Source of the DNA: Asticcacaulis sp. MM231
GTDB taxonomy: Bacteria; Pseudomonadota; Alphaproteobacteria; Caulobacterales; Caulobacteraceae
NCBI RefSeq assembly: GCF_964186625.1
Contig: NZ_OZ075108.1
Span: 3,175,001 to 3,239,000 of the forward strand
Direction of reading: 5' to 3'
DNA: 64,000 nt
Part shown: in pieces, positions 33,890 to 43,766 of the stretch
Position numbering within the stretch: the first letter of the stretch is position 1
How the letters are laid out: every line of letters starts with the position of its first letter
Position numbers and translations under genes: made by a program
The notes under the pieces: generated by a model
Told to the model about the DNA's origin: nothing
The model's database searches: none
The model's input: the letters and a program-made list of their open reading frames with translations, nothing else

Positions 33890-35167
33890 TCATTTGCCGT
33901 CAGAGACTATGCGATCCCGGACCAGTGATGACTTCTTCGCCCAGTCAAAGGCGCTCAAAGGAATACTGCCGGCCATGGCGGCTGTCCCGGTGTCGTTCGG
34001 GTGCAAATGGTCGCCAACATCGAATTCCGGCCGCAGGCGCAAAGGCGCCTCGCTCATCCGCGTGGCGGTGTCGAAATCAAACACGCCGTCGAACAGGCTC
34101 TGTCCGCGAATCCACGTATTGATCGCCTGCCTTCGCGTTTCTTTTTCGGGCGAATAATAGCCCTCGAACACCGTGCCCTCGAAGGGTAAAAGCGTGCCGG
34201 CATAGATGCGCAAACCGCGTTCGTGGGCGCGTTCGGCCATCTGCTTCAGGCCAGCAATCATGTCCTCGGCCGAGACATAACCCGCCGAGCCCGGCCCTTG
34301 CGCATGGCCAAGATCGTTGATGCCGATCAGCACGATGACGGCGGCGGCGTTGGGTTGCGCCAGCACATCGCGATCGAAGCGCGCCAGACCGCCATCGCCA
34401 AAACGCGCCCAGGTGCCGTGGTGCAGCAGGCGATTGCCGCTCAGGCCCGCATTGACGACGCTCAAAGGGATGCCGGCGTCGTGCAGGCGGCGGCTCAAAA
34501 GCTCCGGCCAAGTCGCGCCGCTGTCAGGCGTGATACCGTAACCGTCGGTGATCGAGTTGCCAAAGGTGATCAGGGCGGTGTCTGCCTTGGTGCCGGAGAC
34601 CTCGATCTCGGCCAGCCACGGAAAAGCGCTGCCGATGCCGATATCGGTCTTGGTATCGGGCAGATCAGCGGCGGATGTCTGGTTGCCGGGAGCGGTATAG
34701 AGTGCCCCGCGCTGGATGTCGTGGACGGTGAGCAGCGGCGTCGGGGCGCTGACATAGAGGCTGACAGCCAGCGCTGCGTGGGCTGAGATCTCCAGCGGCA
34801 GGGGATCGCTCAGGGCATAGGCGCCGGGGGCAATGGTGATGCCGGCATGGCTGGAAAAGGTGACGGCCTTGTCGGTGGCCGGATCGATGCGGCTGCCGCT
34901 GTCGCGGCGGGCGATACGGATATCATCGATGCGTAGCGGCGCTGATCCATAGGCATTGGAGAGACGAAGACGTACCGAGCTGCCACCTGCGCTGACCCGC
35001 ACGATCTGGCGCAGGGTCATGTCGCTGATCACCGCCGCGCTGCCGGAAGGTTCGGGCGCGGCGTACCAGGTGGGAACCCAGGCCACGTGCGGGGCTTTTG
35101 CCAGAGCCGGCGCAGCGATCAGCGCGGCGGCAACGGTGATGGTGGCAAGTAAGGACTTTAAACGCAT
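33890..35167 (-). CDS. Exported SGNH/GDSL-family hydrolase
   Basis: Secreted esterase-like protein of 425 residues. The start ATG 35167 gives a signal peptide ending APALAKA. An N-terminal beta domain (about 25-190) precedes the hydrolase domain. Block I is ALITFGNSITDGYG with the catalytic Ser, block II Gly is in GLSGNRLL, block III is GINDLGH, and block V is VGDHLHPNDTG with Asp and His. Substrates of this group are often acetylated glycans. Downstream of it on the same strand comes nothing for 150 bases; the broken acyltransferase is just upstream. Confidence 0.88.
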   Translation of the reverse strand: MRLKSLLATITVAAALIAAPALAKAPHVAWVPTWYAAPEPSGSAAVISDMTLRQIVRVSAGGSSVRLRLSNAYGSAPLRIDDIRIARRDSGSRIDPATDKAVTFSSHAGITIAPGAYALSDPLPLEISAHAALAVSLYVSAPTPLLTVHDIQRGALYTAPGNQTSAADLPDTKTDIGIGSAFPWLAEIEVSGTKADTALITFGNSITDGYGITPDSGATWPELLSRRLHDAGIPLSVVNAGLSGNRLLHHGTWARFGDGGLARFDRDVLAQPNAAAVIVLIGINDLGHAQGPGSAGYVSAEDMIAGLKQMAERAHERGLRIYAGTLLPFEGTVFEGYYSPEKETRRQAINTWIRGQSLFDGVFDFDTATRMSEAPLRLRPEFDVGDHLHPNDTGTAAMAGSIPLSAFDWAKKSSLVRDRIVSDGK

Positions 35168-35207
35168 GGCGCGGGCCTCGGACATGATCGGATGCCCGCT
35201 ACAGCTA

Positions 35208-36382
35208 TCACGAATCGGCGGCGGCGGAAGTCTTGAAAAGACGCGCCTTCAGGCTGATCCACTTTTCCTCGATCACCCACAGATAGGGCTTGAGCGACTT
35301 GGCCGGCTTCTCGACGCCGTACCACGAGATCATGCCGGCCAGAATGGCCAGCGGCATCGCCAGGGCGATATTGATGTACCAGTGGCGCGACCAGGGGAAG
35401 ACATCGACCAGGAACTGCTGGAAAATCCAGCCATAGAGATAGATGCCATAGGAGAAATCAGCCAGGCCGATGAATTTCACGCGCTTGAAATCGGTAACGC
35501 CGAGATAGAGGGTGAGATAGACCAAAGGCAGCATGGTCAGGTAATCGGCGGCCGGCAAGGCGTAGGAGGCAAAGACCGAGAAGGCGAGCGAAGCCCAGAA
35601 CAGCATGGCGTTATAGGGAATAAAGGCGCGGTAATAGAAGGCCAGCGTGCCGAACAGGAACAGTACGATCAGTTTGCCGCCGGAATGGACGTCATGAAAG
35701 ACGCCGAGCGTGGCCGCCAACCGTCCTTCGCGCTTGAGCACGATCACATCGATCACCAGCCAGATGGCGATGGCGATCAGAACCACCCAGCGGTGCTTCT
35801 TGATACCCATGAAGATCAGGGCGACGCCGGTGCCATAGCCGATCAGTTCCCAAGGTATCGCCCAGAGCTGCAGGTTGACGATCTCCGGAATCGGATTGGT
35901 GGTGAAGACGCCCGGCAAGGTATAGCTGATATAGCCGGTGATGTTGACGAGGTATTGGAAGAAGGCCGGATCGGTAAAATACTGGGTCAGTGGCACGTTC
36001 GTCACCAGCGGGCCGATCAGCAGGGCCGACAGCACCACCTCGACGATCAGGGCCGGATAGATGCGCAGAGCCCGCAGCCCAGAAAGCTCACAAGCGTGCG
36101 GCAGCGCTCAAGGCTGCCGGTGATCAGAAAGCCGCTGAGGATGAAGAACATCGGCATGGCCAGCTTGAGAAAACCGACGAACGGCGTATCCCACACCTTG
36201 ATGGCAAAGGCCTCGCCGTAACACACATCTATGCTGTGCACGGCGACGATGGCCATAGACAACAGGATGCGCTGATAGTCGAACCCTGACGGGTGATACT
36301 GCGCGTCGCGGAACTTATCGTCGAGCGAAACACGCGGCATAAAGGCCATCTTTGGGGGTCTCGAAGGCGTTGTGGAGGTCAT
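35208..36382 (-). pseudogene. Acyltransferase 3 family gene with a single-base frameshift
   Basis: The upper part (ATG 36382) reads YQRILLSMAIVAVHSID and LKLAMPMFFILSGFLITGSLERCRTLVSFLG, then diverges to a stop at 36047. The next frame continues seamlessly as LRALRIYPALIVEVVLSALLIGPLV through nine or so membrane spans to 35208. Restoring one G in the GGG at 36078-36080 rejoins them into about 390 residues, the normal length of OafA/acyltransferase-3 proteins that O-acylate sugars. It is either a recent knockout or a sequence error. The SGNH hydrolase next to it is a plausible functional partner. Confidence 0.85.
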
Positions 36383-36647
36383 GTCTATCCAGATTTATCG
36401 TATTATCAGGCGTCTATCGTCACATTATATGCCAATAACACCTTATGGCTTGCGGTCAGCAAAAAGTAGGCCGCAGCTTAAGACCGCGTTTCAGCGTTTT
36501 TTACAACCTTAGTGCAAAAAAATGCCCTGCCTATGGCCTGTAGGTTATAACATTAAGTCATTGTATTTTTATCGCATTTTTAAATCATCTCTGGCGGCGA
36601 TCATAAAAAACGATTAGCGTCATGTTTTTACCCTGCCGGAAACCGCC

Positions 36648-37607
36648 ATGGCGCACGATCATCACGCTCACGACCCTTCTCATGACCATGGCCACGGCCA
36701 TTCCCACGGCGGGCATGGCCATTCTCACGCCCCGACCGATTTCGGCACGCGCTTTCTGTGGGCCGCCGCGCTCAACGCCGCCTTCATCATCGCCGAGATC
36801 GTCTATGGTCTGAAGGCCAACTCGCTGGCCCTCCTGGCCGATGCGGGGCATAATTTCAGCGATGTCATCTCGCTGATCCTCAGTTGGGCGGCGTGGTGGC
36901 TGGCGAAAAAGAAGCCAGTGGCCGGTTTCACCTATGGCTTCCGCGGCGCCTCGATCATGGCGGCGCTTTTCAACGCCGTCCTGCTGATGGTGGCGGTCGG
37001 CGGTATCATCTGGGAGGCCGTGCAGCGCTTTTCCGGCCATGAAACCGTTCAGGGCGACATCGTCATGTGGGTGGCCGGCGCCGGCATTCTGGTCAATGGC
37101 TTCACCGCCTGGCTGTTCGCCCAAGGACAATCCGATCTCAACATCAAGGCGGCCTTTGCCCATCTGGCGGCCGATGCGGTGGTTTCGGCGGCCGTAGTGA
37201 TCGCCGGTCTCGCCATGCTGCTGACCGGCTGGGCGTGGCTCGACCCGACGCTCAGCATCGTGGTGTCGCTGGTCATCGTCTGGGGAACGTGGGGCCTGCT
37301 GCGCGATTCGGTGCGGCTAAGCTTGCAGGGCGTGCCGCCGCATATCGACTTCAACAAGGTGAAGGCGTTTCTTTGCGGCCTGCCGGGCGTCACCGATGTC
37401 CACGACCTGCATATCTGGGGCATGAGCACCACCGAGGTGGCGCTGACCGCGCACCTGACCATGCCCGGCGGTCATCCGGGCGACGCCTTCCTGCATGACC
37501 TGGCCGAGGAACTGGAGCACCATCACGGCATTATCCACGCCACGGTGCAGATCGAGATGAGCGCCAGCGCGCACAGTTGCGCCCTGGCACCGGACGCGAT
37601 GGTCTAA
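36648..37607 (+). CDS. Cation diffusion facilitator, Zn/Co/Cd exporter (CzcD/ZitB type)
   Basis: Inner-membrane metal/proton antiporter of 319 residues. A His-rich N-terminus (DHHAHDPSHDHGHGHSHGGH) precedes six membrane spans. The metal site in span 2 is LLADAGHNFSD (HxxxD type). The span 5 partner is AFAHLAADAVVS, where the usual HVLGD is HLAAD, conserving His and Asp. A cytoplasmic domain with VHDLHIWGMSTTEVALTAHL follows. The intergenic GTTATAACAT at 36544-36553 resembles half of a Zur-type box, but this is weak. Monocistronic. Confidence 0.9.
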   Translation: MAHDHHAHDPSHDHGHGHSHGGHGHSHAPTDFGTRFLWAAALNAAFIIAEIVYGLKANSLALLADAGHNFSDVISLILSWAAWWLAKKKPVAGFTYGFRGASIMAALFNAVLLMVAVGGIIWEAVQRFSGHETVQGDIVMWVAGAGILVNGFTAWLFAQGQSDLNIKAAFAHLAADAVVSAAVVIAGLAMLLTGWAWLDPTLSIVVSLVIVWGTWGLLRDSVRLSLQGVPPHIDFNKVKAFLCGLPGVTDVHDLHIWGMSTTEVALTAHLTMPGGHPGDAFLHDLAEELEHHHGIIHATVQIEMSASAHSCALAPDAMV

Positions 37608-37635
37608 ACACCACCTCCCCGGCTTTGCCGGCGCT

Positions 37636-40479
37636 TTATCCCTGGCTCTTGATCCAGACCTGTGATTGCAGGCCGGTGAAGCGCTGGCGCGGCCCGACCT
37701 CGGCCGCGGCGGTCTTGGTGCCCGGCGCGTAGTCGATATCGCCGGCGCCCATTTCACTTGCCTTACCGCCTATGCGGTTCATGCGGGCATAGTTGGGGAT
37801 GGCCAGCATGGGCGAACCATCGGCCCACTTGCCGGTCAGGGCCACCACGCCGCCCAACAGATCGGGACGCCATTCGGCCTTGATCGGCACGTTGCTCAAG
37901 GGACCGGTGATGCTCTTCTGGTCAGCCAGTTCGACATTATAAACCAGCGGACCGTAGCCCAGCGCCACCAGACCACGATCGGCCTCGATCTTCTCATCGG
38001 CATAGATCCGCTGCGGCTCCATCGGAATCTCGAAGGCGACCGTATCGCCGGCCTTCCATTCGCGCGTGACCAAGGCATAGCCGTTGACGATCTGCGGCGT
38101 GTAAACCTGGCCATTGACCGTGAAGCCCTTGAGGCCGCTGATCGCCGGCACGGCCGTATAGAGCGCGCTGGTGTGGCGGTTCGGCACGCGGACATGCAGG
38201 GTGAAGGTCTTGCTTTCCTTGGGATTGACGGTGATCGCCACCGCGCCGTTCCACGGATAGTCGGTCTTCTGCACCATCTCGACATCGGTGCCGACCACCT
38301 TCTCGACCGTGATCTTTGAGCCGACGAACATGTTGACGTAGAGGCCAGCCTTGTCCTTGACGTAGGTCCAGGTCGGCATCATCAAAAGCGTGCGCGGGAT
38401 GTTGGCCACGCAGCACGGGCAGACGTGCCACAGGGTGCGCTCGGTATTGACCAGCGGATTGGTGTAGCAGAAGCTGCGCCCTTCCAGATCGGTCGAGCCC
38501 AGAAGCGCGTTATACATCGTCTGCTCGTAGAGATCGGCGTACTTGGCGTCGTGGTAGCTGAGGTTCATCTTGTACTGGAAGAAGATCAGGCCACAGCTTG
38601 AGCAGGATTCGCAGTAGGCGCCATTGCGCAAACTGTAGTCCGGTCCGAAGCCTTCCGAGGTCTCGCCCGAACCGACGCCGCCGGTGACATAGTATTTGCG
38701 GTTGACCATGTTGTCCCACAGGGACGCCACGGCGCTCTGGTAATCGCGGTCGCCGGTTTCGGCGGCGATATCGGCCATGGCCGAGTAGAAATAGACGGCG
38801 CGGACGGCGTGGCCGACGGCCTCATATTGTTGCTCGGGCGGCAGATGGCTCTGGTCATATTCCTGACCGCCGCGGCGCGATTCCAGCAGGAACTTCGCCA
38901 GCGCGATATAGGCATCGCCCTTGCCGTTCCCCTCTTCATCGTTGACGAAGCGGCCGAAGCGGATGAGCGCCTGTTCCATTTCCTGGTGGCCGTCGAACCA
39001 TTCCTTCTTGCCGGGGCCGATATTGGCGACCCAGCAATCGGCCAGCTTCTTGGCGGCGTTATAGAGGCGCAGATCCTGACCGTTGGTCAGGGTGTGGTGG
39101 TTGATGGCGGATTCGATGAAATAGCCGGCGATATAGCCTTCGTGGTCGGCGCGGTGGTCGGGTGACCAGCGCTCGGGCCAGTCTTCCTTGGTCGCCAGCG
39201 TCTTGGCGGTTTGCAGGTAACCGTCCGGCTCCTGCGCGGCCAGGATAATCGGAATCCAGCGCTCCAGCGTGGCCTGCATATGGGCCTGCGCCTTGATCAT
39301 GTCCTTGTCGCCCTGCGGATCGACCATCAGGGCGATACAGATGGCCTCGACCGTTTCCAGCACCCAGGCGTTGGAGAAGACATAGCCTTTGTGCGGGGCG
39401 TGCGGCTCGCCGCGATTGGCCTTGGCCGCCTCGATGAAATTGTCGATGCCGCCATTGCCGATCTTGAGATCGGTGCGTTCGCAATAGTCGATGACGTGCG
39501 GAATCCAGTTGACGATCAGGGTCTTGGCGCGGGTGTTCCACAGCGGGCTGTCGATGCTATAGCGCTTGGTGTAGACGACATCGAGGCGCTCGGCCGGCGG
39601 TGCGGCCTGCGCATGGACGGCCAGCGTCGAGCGGCTGACCTTCCCGCCGGTGTGGGCCTCAAGCTCCAGCACATAATCACCCAGCGCCGAGAACTGCGCG
39701 CTGGTGACCGGCGCCTTCGGATCGGCGAAGGTGACGTCACCGGGACCTGAGACCTTGCGCCACAGAGTGCCGGCGTCGGCCGTCGAGGTCAGCCATTCGG
39801 CCTTGCCACGCAGATAGGTCTTGCCGCCCATGACCACCGTGCGGTCGATACCCGCCGCCACAGCCGGAGCAAACAGCGGGATGGCGCCGGAGCTCATGAC
39901 GCGCCATTCGAGGATGCCGGTCGAGAGCTTACCGTCGGAGATAATTTCGAGGCGCAAGCGGTCGGTTTTAACTTCGTCGAAGGTGGTGACGTTGAAAGTG
40001 TCTTTCGCGGTGCCCAAACCTTTTGGGTTCTTTACCGGCACATAGGCCGTGCCGTTCCAGTAGAGGATGCGGCAGGCCTTCGGCGCGCCGACGCCCTGAC
40101 CATCGACCCACCAGTAGACCTCGATCTTGTTGGTGGTGACCGGCTGGCTCCAGTCGTACTGCACCCACTCGGTGCCGGTCTTGGGCCAGTTGCCGTACAT
40201 GCCGGCTTCCGCGTCGGCGGAACTGGCGGGGCTGTTGCCGTCATTGAGCGCGGAAACCTTTGTGTCGCCGGAATTATAGGAGGTGGAGGGCTTGGCCACC
40301 TTTGCCAGATTAACAGCGCTATCCTCGGCGCGCGTGGCGGTGGCGAAGGGGGCGATCGAAGTGAAAAGGGCTGCGCCCGTCACGCCGGCAAAAAAGGTGC
40401 GGCGGCTGACATCGGTGGCGCAAGGACAGCCGGTTTCACACTGATGCGGGCGGGTTTCTGCGAAGAACTTCCTGGACAT
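37636..40479 (-). CDS. Tat-exported GH127-family glycoside hydrolase (beta-L-arabinofuranosidase-like, DUF1680)
   Basis: Protein of 947 residues from ATG 40479. The N-terminus has a twin-arginine motif, SRRTFF, and a hydrophobic region ending ATATRAEDS. A discoidin-like domain (about 65-200, SYNSGDTKVSALNDG, WVQYDWSQPVTTNKIEVYWW) and an Ig-like segment precede the GH127 catalytic domain (about 310-940). Active-site material is NGAYCESCSSCG and HVCPCCVANIPR, providing the Cys residues that bind zinc and act as nucleophile in this family. Predicted to release L-arabinofuranose from plant glycans in the periplasm. ATG 40560 would extend it ahead of the Tat signal and is rejected. Confidence 0.9.
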   Translation of the reverse strand: MSRKFFAETRPHQCETGCPCATDVSRRTFFAGVTGAALFTSIAPFATATRAEDSAVNLAKVAKPSTSYNSGDTKVSALNDGNSPASSADAEAGMYGNWPKTGTEWVQYDWSQPVTTNKIEVYWWVDGQGVGAPKACRILYWNGTAYVPVKNPKGLGTAKDTFNVTTFDEVKTDRLRLEIISDGKLSTGILEWRVMSSGAIPLFAPAVAAGIDRTVVMGGKTYLRGKAEWLTSTADAGTLWRKVSGPGDVTFADPKAPVTSAQFSALGDYVLELEAHTGGKVSRSTLAVHAQAAPPAERLDVVYTKRYSIDSPLWNTRAKTLIVNWIPHVIDYCERTDLKIGNGGIDNFIEAAKANRGEPHAPHKGYVFSNAWVLETVEAICIALMVDPQGDKDMIKAQAHMQATLERWIPIILAAQEPDGYLQTAKTLATKEDWPERWSPDHRADHEGYIAGYFIESAINHHTLTNGQDLRLYNAAKKLADCWVANIGPGKKEWFDGHQEMEQALIRFGRFVNDEEGNGKGDAYIALAKFLLESRRGGQEYDQSHLPPEQQYEAVGHAVRAVYFYSAMADIAAETGDRDYQSAVASLWDNMVNRKYYVTGGVGSGETSEGFGPDYSLRNGAYCESCSSCGLIFFQYKMNLSYHDAKYADLYEQTMYNALLGSTDLEGRSFCYTNPLVNTERTLWHVCPCCVANIPRTLLMMPTWTYVKDKAGLYVNMFVGSKITVEKVVGTDVEMVQKTDYPWNGAVAITVNPKESKTFTLHVRVPNRHTSALYTAVPAISGLKGFTVNGQVYTPQIVNGYALVTREWKAGDTVAFEIPMEPQRIYADEKIEADRGLVALGYGPLVYNVELADQKSITGPLSNVPIKAEWRPDLLGGVVALTGKWADGSPMLAIPNYARMNRIGGKASEMGAGDIDYAPGTKTAAAEVGPRQRFTGLQSQVWIKSQG

Positions 40480-40504
40480 GTGGCATATTTCTTTTCTGGA
40501 ACAA

Positions 40505-40521
40505 ATTATATCGTATACAAT
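40505..40521. promoter_or_regulatory. Possible GntR-type operator before the GH127 gene
   Basis: ATTATATCGTATACAAT is a 17-base imperfect palindrome (arms ATTATAT and GTATACAAT side) 26 bases upstream of the GH127 start. Its GTATAC core is like sites of GntR/FadR-type regulators of sugar-acid genes. No regulator gene adjoins it. Confidence 0.3.
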
Positions 40522-40587
40522 TAACTCAGACAATTGCCTTTGGCAAGCCATACGCCGCACTTTGATCTGGGAAGCCTTTTCATCATC

Positions 40588-40640
40588 CTCCCCTGCGAAG
40601 CGGGGGAGGTGTCGCGGCGAAGTCCGCGACGGAGGGGGCC
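40588..40640. repeat. Left half of a CCTCCCC palindromic repeat split by two IS
   Basis: CCTCCCCTGC, GAAG, CGGGGGAGGTG, then GTCGCGGCGAAGTCCGCGAC and GGAGGGGGC. Its inverted counterpart is 43237-43312, on the far side of the IS630/IS701 pair. Removing both elements rejoins the halves around TAGGGTGTTG. Confidence 0.65.
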
Positions 40641-40653
40641 TCTTTGCTGACTA

Positions 40654-41789
40654 GTGTTGCGGAATCAACGGATGGATTCCCTTGATCTTGCAAATATGCG
40701 AGTCTGTGTCGATGGACATGGACAAAAGGCTGTTGCTGTCGCCTGAGGCTCGGGTGCGGTTGGAAGGTTGGGTGGCGGACCGGAACACGCCGCAGAAGCT
40801 TGTTTGGCGTGCGCGGATCGTGCTGATGTGGGCGGACGCGGCGAGTTTGGCGTCGATTGTGCGGACGCTGGGCAAGACCAAGAAGACGGCCTACCGCTGG
40901 CGCGATCGTTATCTTGAGCAGGGTGTCGATGGGCTTGGGCGCGACGCGACCCGGCCTGGCCGTAAGACGCCGTTGAGCGCCGAAGTCATTGCGCGTGTGG
41001 TCGAGATGACGCTGCGACAGAAGCCACCGGCTGCCACGCAATGGAGCGCGCGCACGCTTGCCAAGGCGGTGGGTCTGAGCCACACCAGCGTACAGCGCAT
41101 TTGGAGCGCGCATGGGCTCAAGCCCCATTTGACCAAGACGTTCAAACTGTCGAACGACAAGCAGTTCGTCGAGAAGGTGACGGACGTCGTCGGTCTCTAT
41201 CTTGATCCGCCGGACCGGGCACTGGTGTTCTCGGTCGATGAGAAGTCACAGATCCAGGCGCTGGACCGCACCCAACCGGGCCTGCCAATGAAGAAGGGGC
41301 GGGCGGGAACGATGACCCACGACTATAAGCGGCATGGCACGACGACACTGTTCGCCGCCCTCGATGTCGCCACCGGCAGGGTGATCGGCGAATGCATGAA
41401 ACGTCATCGGCACCAGGAATGGCTCAAATTCCTTCGAACTCATCGACCGCAGCACGCCCAAGGGCTTCGACCTGCACCTGATCGCCGACAACTATGCCAC
41501 CCATAAGCATCCGGCGGTCAAAGCATGGCTGGCCAAACATCCTCGCTTCCACATGCATTTCACCCCCACTTCGGCGTCCTGGCTCAATCAGGTCGAACGC
41601 TTTTTCGGCTTGATAACAGGCGATCGCATCCGCTGCGGCGTGTTCAAGAGTGTCGCCGAACTCGAAGGCGCAATTCAAGACTATCTCGATCATCACAACG
41701 CCGATCCAAAGCCCTTCGTTTGGACCAAATCCGCTACAGACATTCTTGAAAAGGTCGCCAGGGGGCGACAGGCGTTAAAGTCACAACAC
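40654..41789 (+). mobile_element. IS630-family insertion sequence
   Basis: The ends read, outside-in, GTGTTGCGGAATC (left) and GTGTTGTGACTTT (right), each flanked by a TA dinucleotide (40652-40653 and 41790-41791), the standard IS630 target. Length 1,136 bp. The right TA is also part of the CTAG used by the adjoining IS701 element. Confidence 0.8.
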
Positions 41790-41792
41790 TAG
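40712..41792 (+). pseudogene. IS630-family transposase with a one-base frameshift
   Basis: From ATG 40712 ([20 protein letters not shown]) the frame holds an N-terminal HTH and the first DDE acidic motif in [19 protein letters not shown]. At 41437-41438 an extra A (CGAACTC instead of CGACTC) shifts it. The remaining DDE part lies in another frame: [14 protein letters not shown] and HFTPTSASWLNQVERFFG. The stop TAG at 41790 is formed by the element end plus its target bases. No slippery heptamer is evident at the shift, so decay or a read error is likelier than programmed frameshifting. Confidence 0.8.
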
Positions 41793-43225
41793 CACTACTT
41801 TGGCAGAAAATGAATTTTGAGGATTCCCCCGGCTGACATTGCGTGATTCATAGAGAGCCAGCTTTAAGGAGACTGGCGATGTCGGAACATTGGCGCGTAG
41901 ATTTGGAAGATTGGTTGACGCCCTTCCTGGTGGCCTTGCGGCATAAGACCCGGATGCGGCTGTGCCCTGCCTATATTGCAGGCCTGATTGGCCCGGGTGA
42001 CCGCAAGAGTGTCCAGCCGATGGCCGCCCGCGATGGCGAGTTTGGCTATGACCAACTCCATCATTTTGTCTCTGACGGCGTTTGGGAAAGTGGACCGCTT
42101 GAAGCCGTTCTCCTGAAGGAGGCCGACCGTCTGGTGGGGGATGATGCCGGTTATCTTGTCATCGATGACACGGCGCTGCCGAAAAAGGGCAGCCATTCGG
42201 TTGGCGTGGCGGCGCAATATGCTTCCTCGCTTGGCAAGACGTCCAACTGCCAGTCGCTTGTTTCGGTGACGCTGGCATCGCGCGAAGTGCCTGTGATGGT
42301 GGGCCTGCGCCTGTTCTTGCCCGAGAGTTGGACGAATGATGTCGCGCGGATGAACCGGGCTCGGGTCCCGCAAGAATGCCAGGTTGCCCTGACAAAGCCG
42401 GAGATCGCCATTGAGGAAATTGATCGTGTTATAGCCTCTGGGGCCCGGTTCGGGTGCGTGCTGGCCGATGCTGGCTATGGGTCAAGCGGGCCGTTCCGCG
42501 AGGCCCTGAGCAAGCGCGACCTGTTGTGGGCCGTCGGCATATCACGGCGTCAGAATGTGTATCAGGCAGACGTCGGCCTAATCTTCCCGGAAGCGGCAAC
42601 CGGAAGGCGGCGCAAATACCATGTCCCTGACGATGTTGCTGTCTCTGCCGAAAAGATGTTGGCTGATGGGAAATGGAAGAAAGTAAGTTGGCGGCGCGGA
42701 ACCAAAGGCAAGCTGAACTGCCAGTTTGCCGCTTGCCGCGTTCGGGTCGCAGATGGCCACAGGCATCGTATGAGCGACGGTCGTGTCCAAGCCATGCCTG
42801 GCGAGGAGGAGGTCTGGCTGGTCGGGGAAAGGCGTTCAACCGGAGAACAGAAATACTACCTGTCAAACCTGCCTGCCGACGCCCCCCTCAAGATGCTAGC
42901 CGCGGCTATCAAGGCAAGGTGGATCTGCGAACAGGCACATCAGCAACTCAAGGAAGAGCTTGGGCTTGATCACTTCGAAGGCAGGTCATGGACCGGTTTG
43001 CACCGACATTGTCTAATGGCGATGATCGCTTTTGCATTTCTCCAATCCCGCCGCCTCAAAGCAGCGGGACGAAAAAAAAAGAGTCGGGGGGCCACCGCCT
43101 CAGCCGACAATGCCCGCCATCCGCCAGGCCATTCTCGACCTCTTCATGCGACCGCCACCAAGGCGCTGTCCCCACTGTGACAAACGCCTCGCCGAGCCCG
43201 CCAAGAATAATATGCCAAAGTAGTG
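41793..43225 (+). mobile_element. IS701-like insertion sequence with CTAG duplication
   Basis: Both ends begin GCACTACTTTGGCA outside-in, flanked by CTAG at 41789-41792 and 43226-43229, matching the YTAR target and 4-base duplication of the IS701 family. It inserted into the junction at the right end of the IS630 element, so it arrived later. Length 1,433 bp. Confidence 0.8.
41879..43223 (+). pseudogene. IS701-family transposase, frame changed at a nine-A run near the end
   Basis: ATG 41879 has AAGGAG upstream (MSEHWRVDLEDWLTPFLVAL). DDE motifs are LVIDDTALPKKGSHSVGVAAQY, CVLADAGYGSSGPFREAL and WICEQAHQQLKEELGLDHFEGRSWTGLHRH. After A9 at 43072-43080 the current frame gives a Ser/Ala/His tail ending at 43180. 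Removing one A restores VGGPPPQPTMPAIRQAILDLF and a CPHC zinc-ribbon-like end stopping at 43223. The core catalytic part is intact, so activity may remain, and polymerase slippage could produce the full form. Confidence 0.75.
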
Positions 43226-43236
43226 CTAGGGTGTTG

Positions 43237-43312
43237 CCCCCTCCGTCAGCGACACCAGCCCTTCGGGCTTCGCGCTGCCACCTCCCCCGCACGCTGCGCT
43301 ACAGGGGAGGAA
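43237..43312. repeat. Right half of the split CCTCCCC palindromic repeat
   Basis: GCCCCCTCCGTCAGCGACACC, a CCCTTCGGG hairpin, then GCTGCCACCTCCCCCGCACG and CAGGGGAGG. It is the inverted partner of 40588-40640. Confidence 0.65.
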
Positions 43313-43337
43313 AAGACTGTACCTTCCCCTTCCCCGT

Positions 43338-43664
43338 TTATACCTCCACCGTCTCGGTCAGGAAATGCCGGCCTTCGGAGTCCTCAATCTCGACCACCCA
43401 GATATCCGGATCATACTTGGCCTGACGCGCGATCCAGGCATCAAGATCGGCCTCGTTCAGCGTCTCGACCGGCCGCATCCACACGGTTTCCTCGCCCTTT
43501 TGCGCCTCACGCAGCACGTAAAGATCGCGGGTGCGCAGATTCAGCACCTTGACCAGCACCGAGCCATACGACTTGTCACCGCGGCGCGCGATATAGGCGA
43601 AACTGCCCGCCTGCGACACCCGCCGCAACAAGGCGCTGACCCACAGATCGGCTGAAAGTAACAT
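43338..43664 (-). CDS. DUF1491 family protein
   Basis: Protein of 108 residues matching the alphaproteobacterial DUF1491 family: LWVSALLRRVSQAGSFAYIARRGDKSYGSVLVKV, LYVLREAQKGEETVWMRP and LDAWIARQAKYDPDIWVVEIED. Small soluble protein of unknown function. It diverges from the exported protein gene at 43767 with about 100 bases between them. Confidence 0.85.
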   Translation of the reverse strand: MLLSADLWVSALLRRVSQAGSFAYIARRGDKSYGSVLVKVLNLRTRDLYVLREAQKGEETVWMRPVETLNEADLDAWIARQAKYDPDIWVVEIEDSEGRHFLTETVEV

Positions 43665-43766
43665 TTGGCTAACCTTGCTTGGAAACGCCGTTTAAAGCCA
43701 GATCGGCTATATTGGCGCCCGATATCCTCCGTAAAGCCATGCCTTAGCGCCCCTGTAAAGCCGTTT

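Noticed and set aside
36383..36647. Zur box upstream of the CDF exporter
   Set aside because: Only a half-like GTTATAACAT is present without a convincing second arm, so it is mentioned in the gene entry but not listed as a site.
41428..41440. Programmed ribosomal frameshift in the IS630 transposase
   Set aside because: There is no slippery A6G-type heptamer or following stem at the shift; an extra A in CGAACTC explains it more simply.
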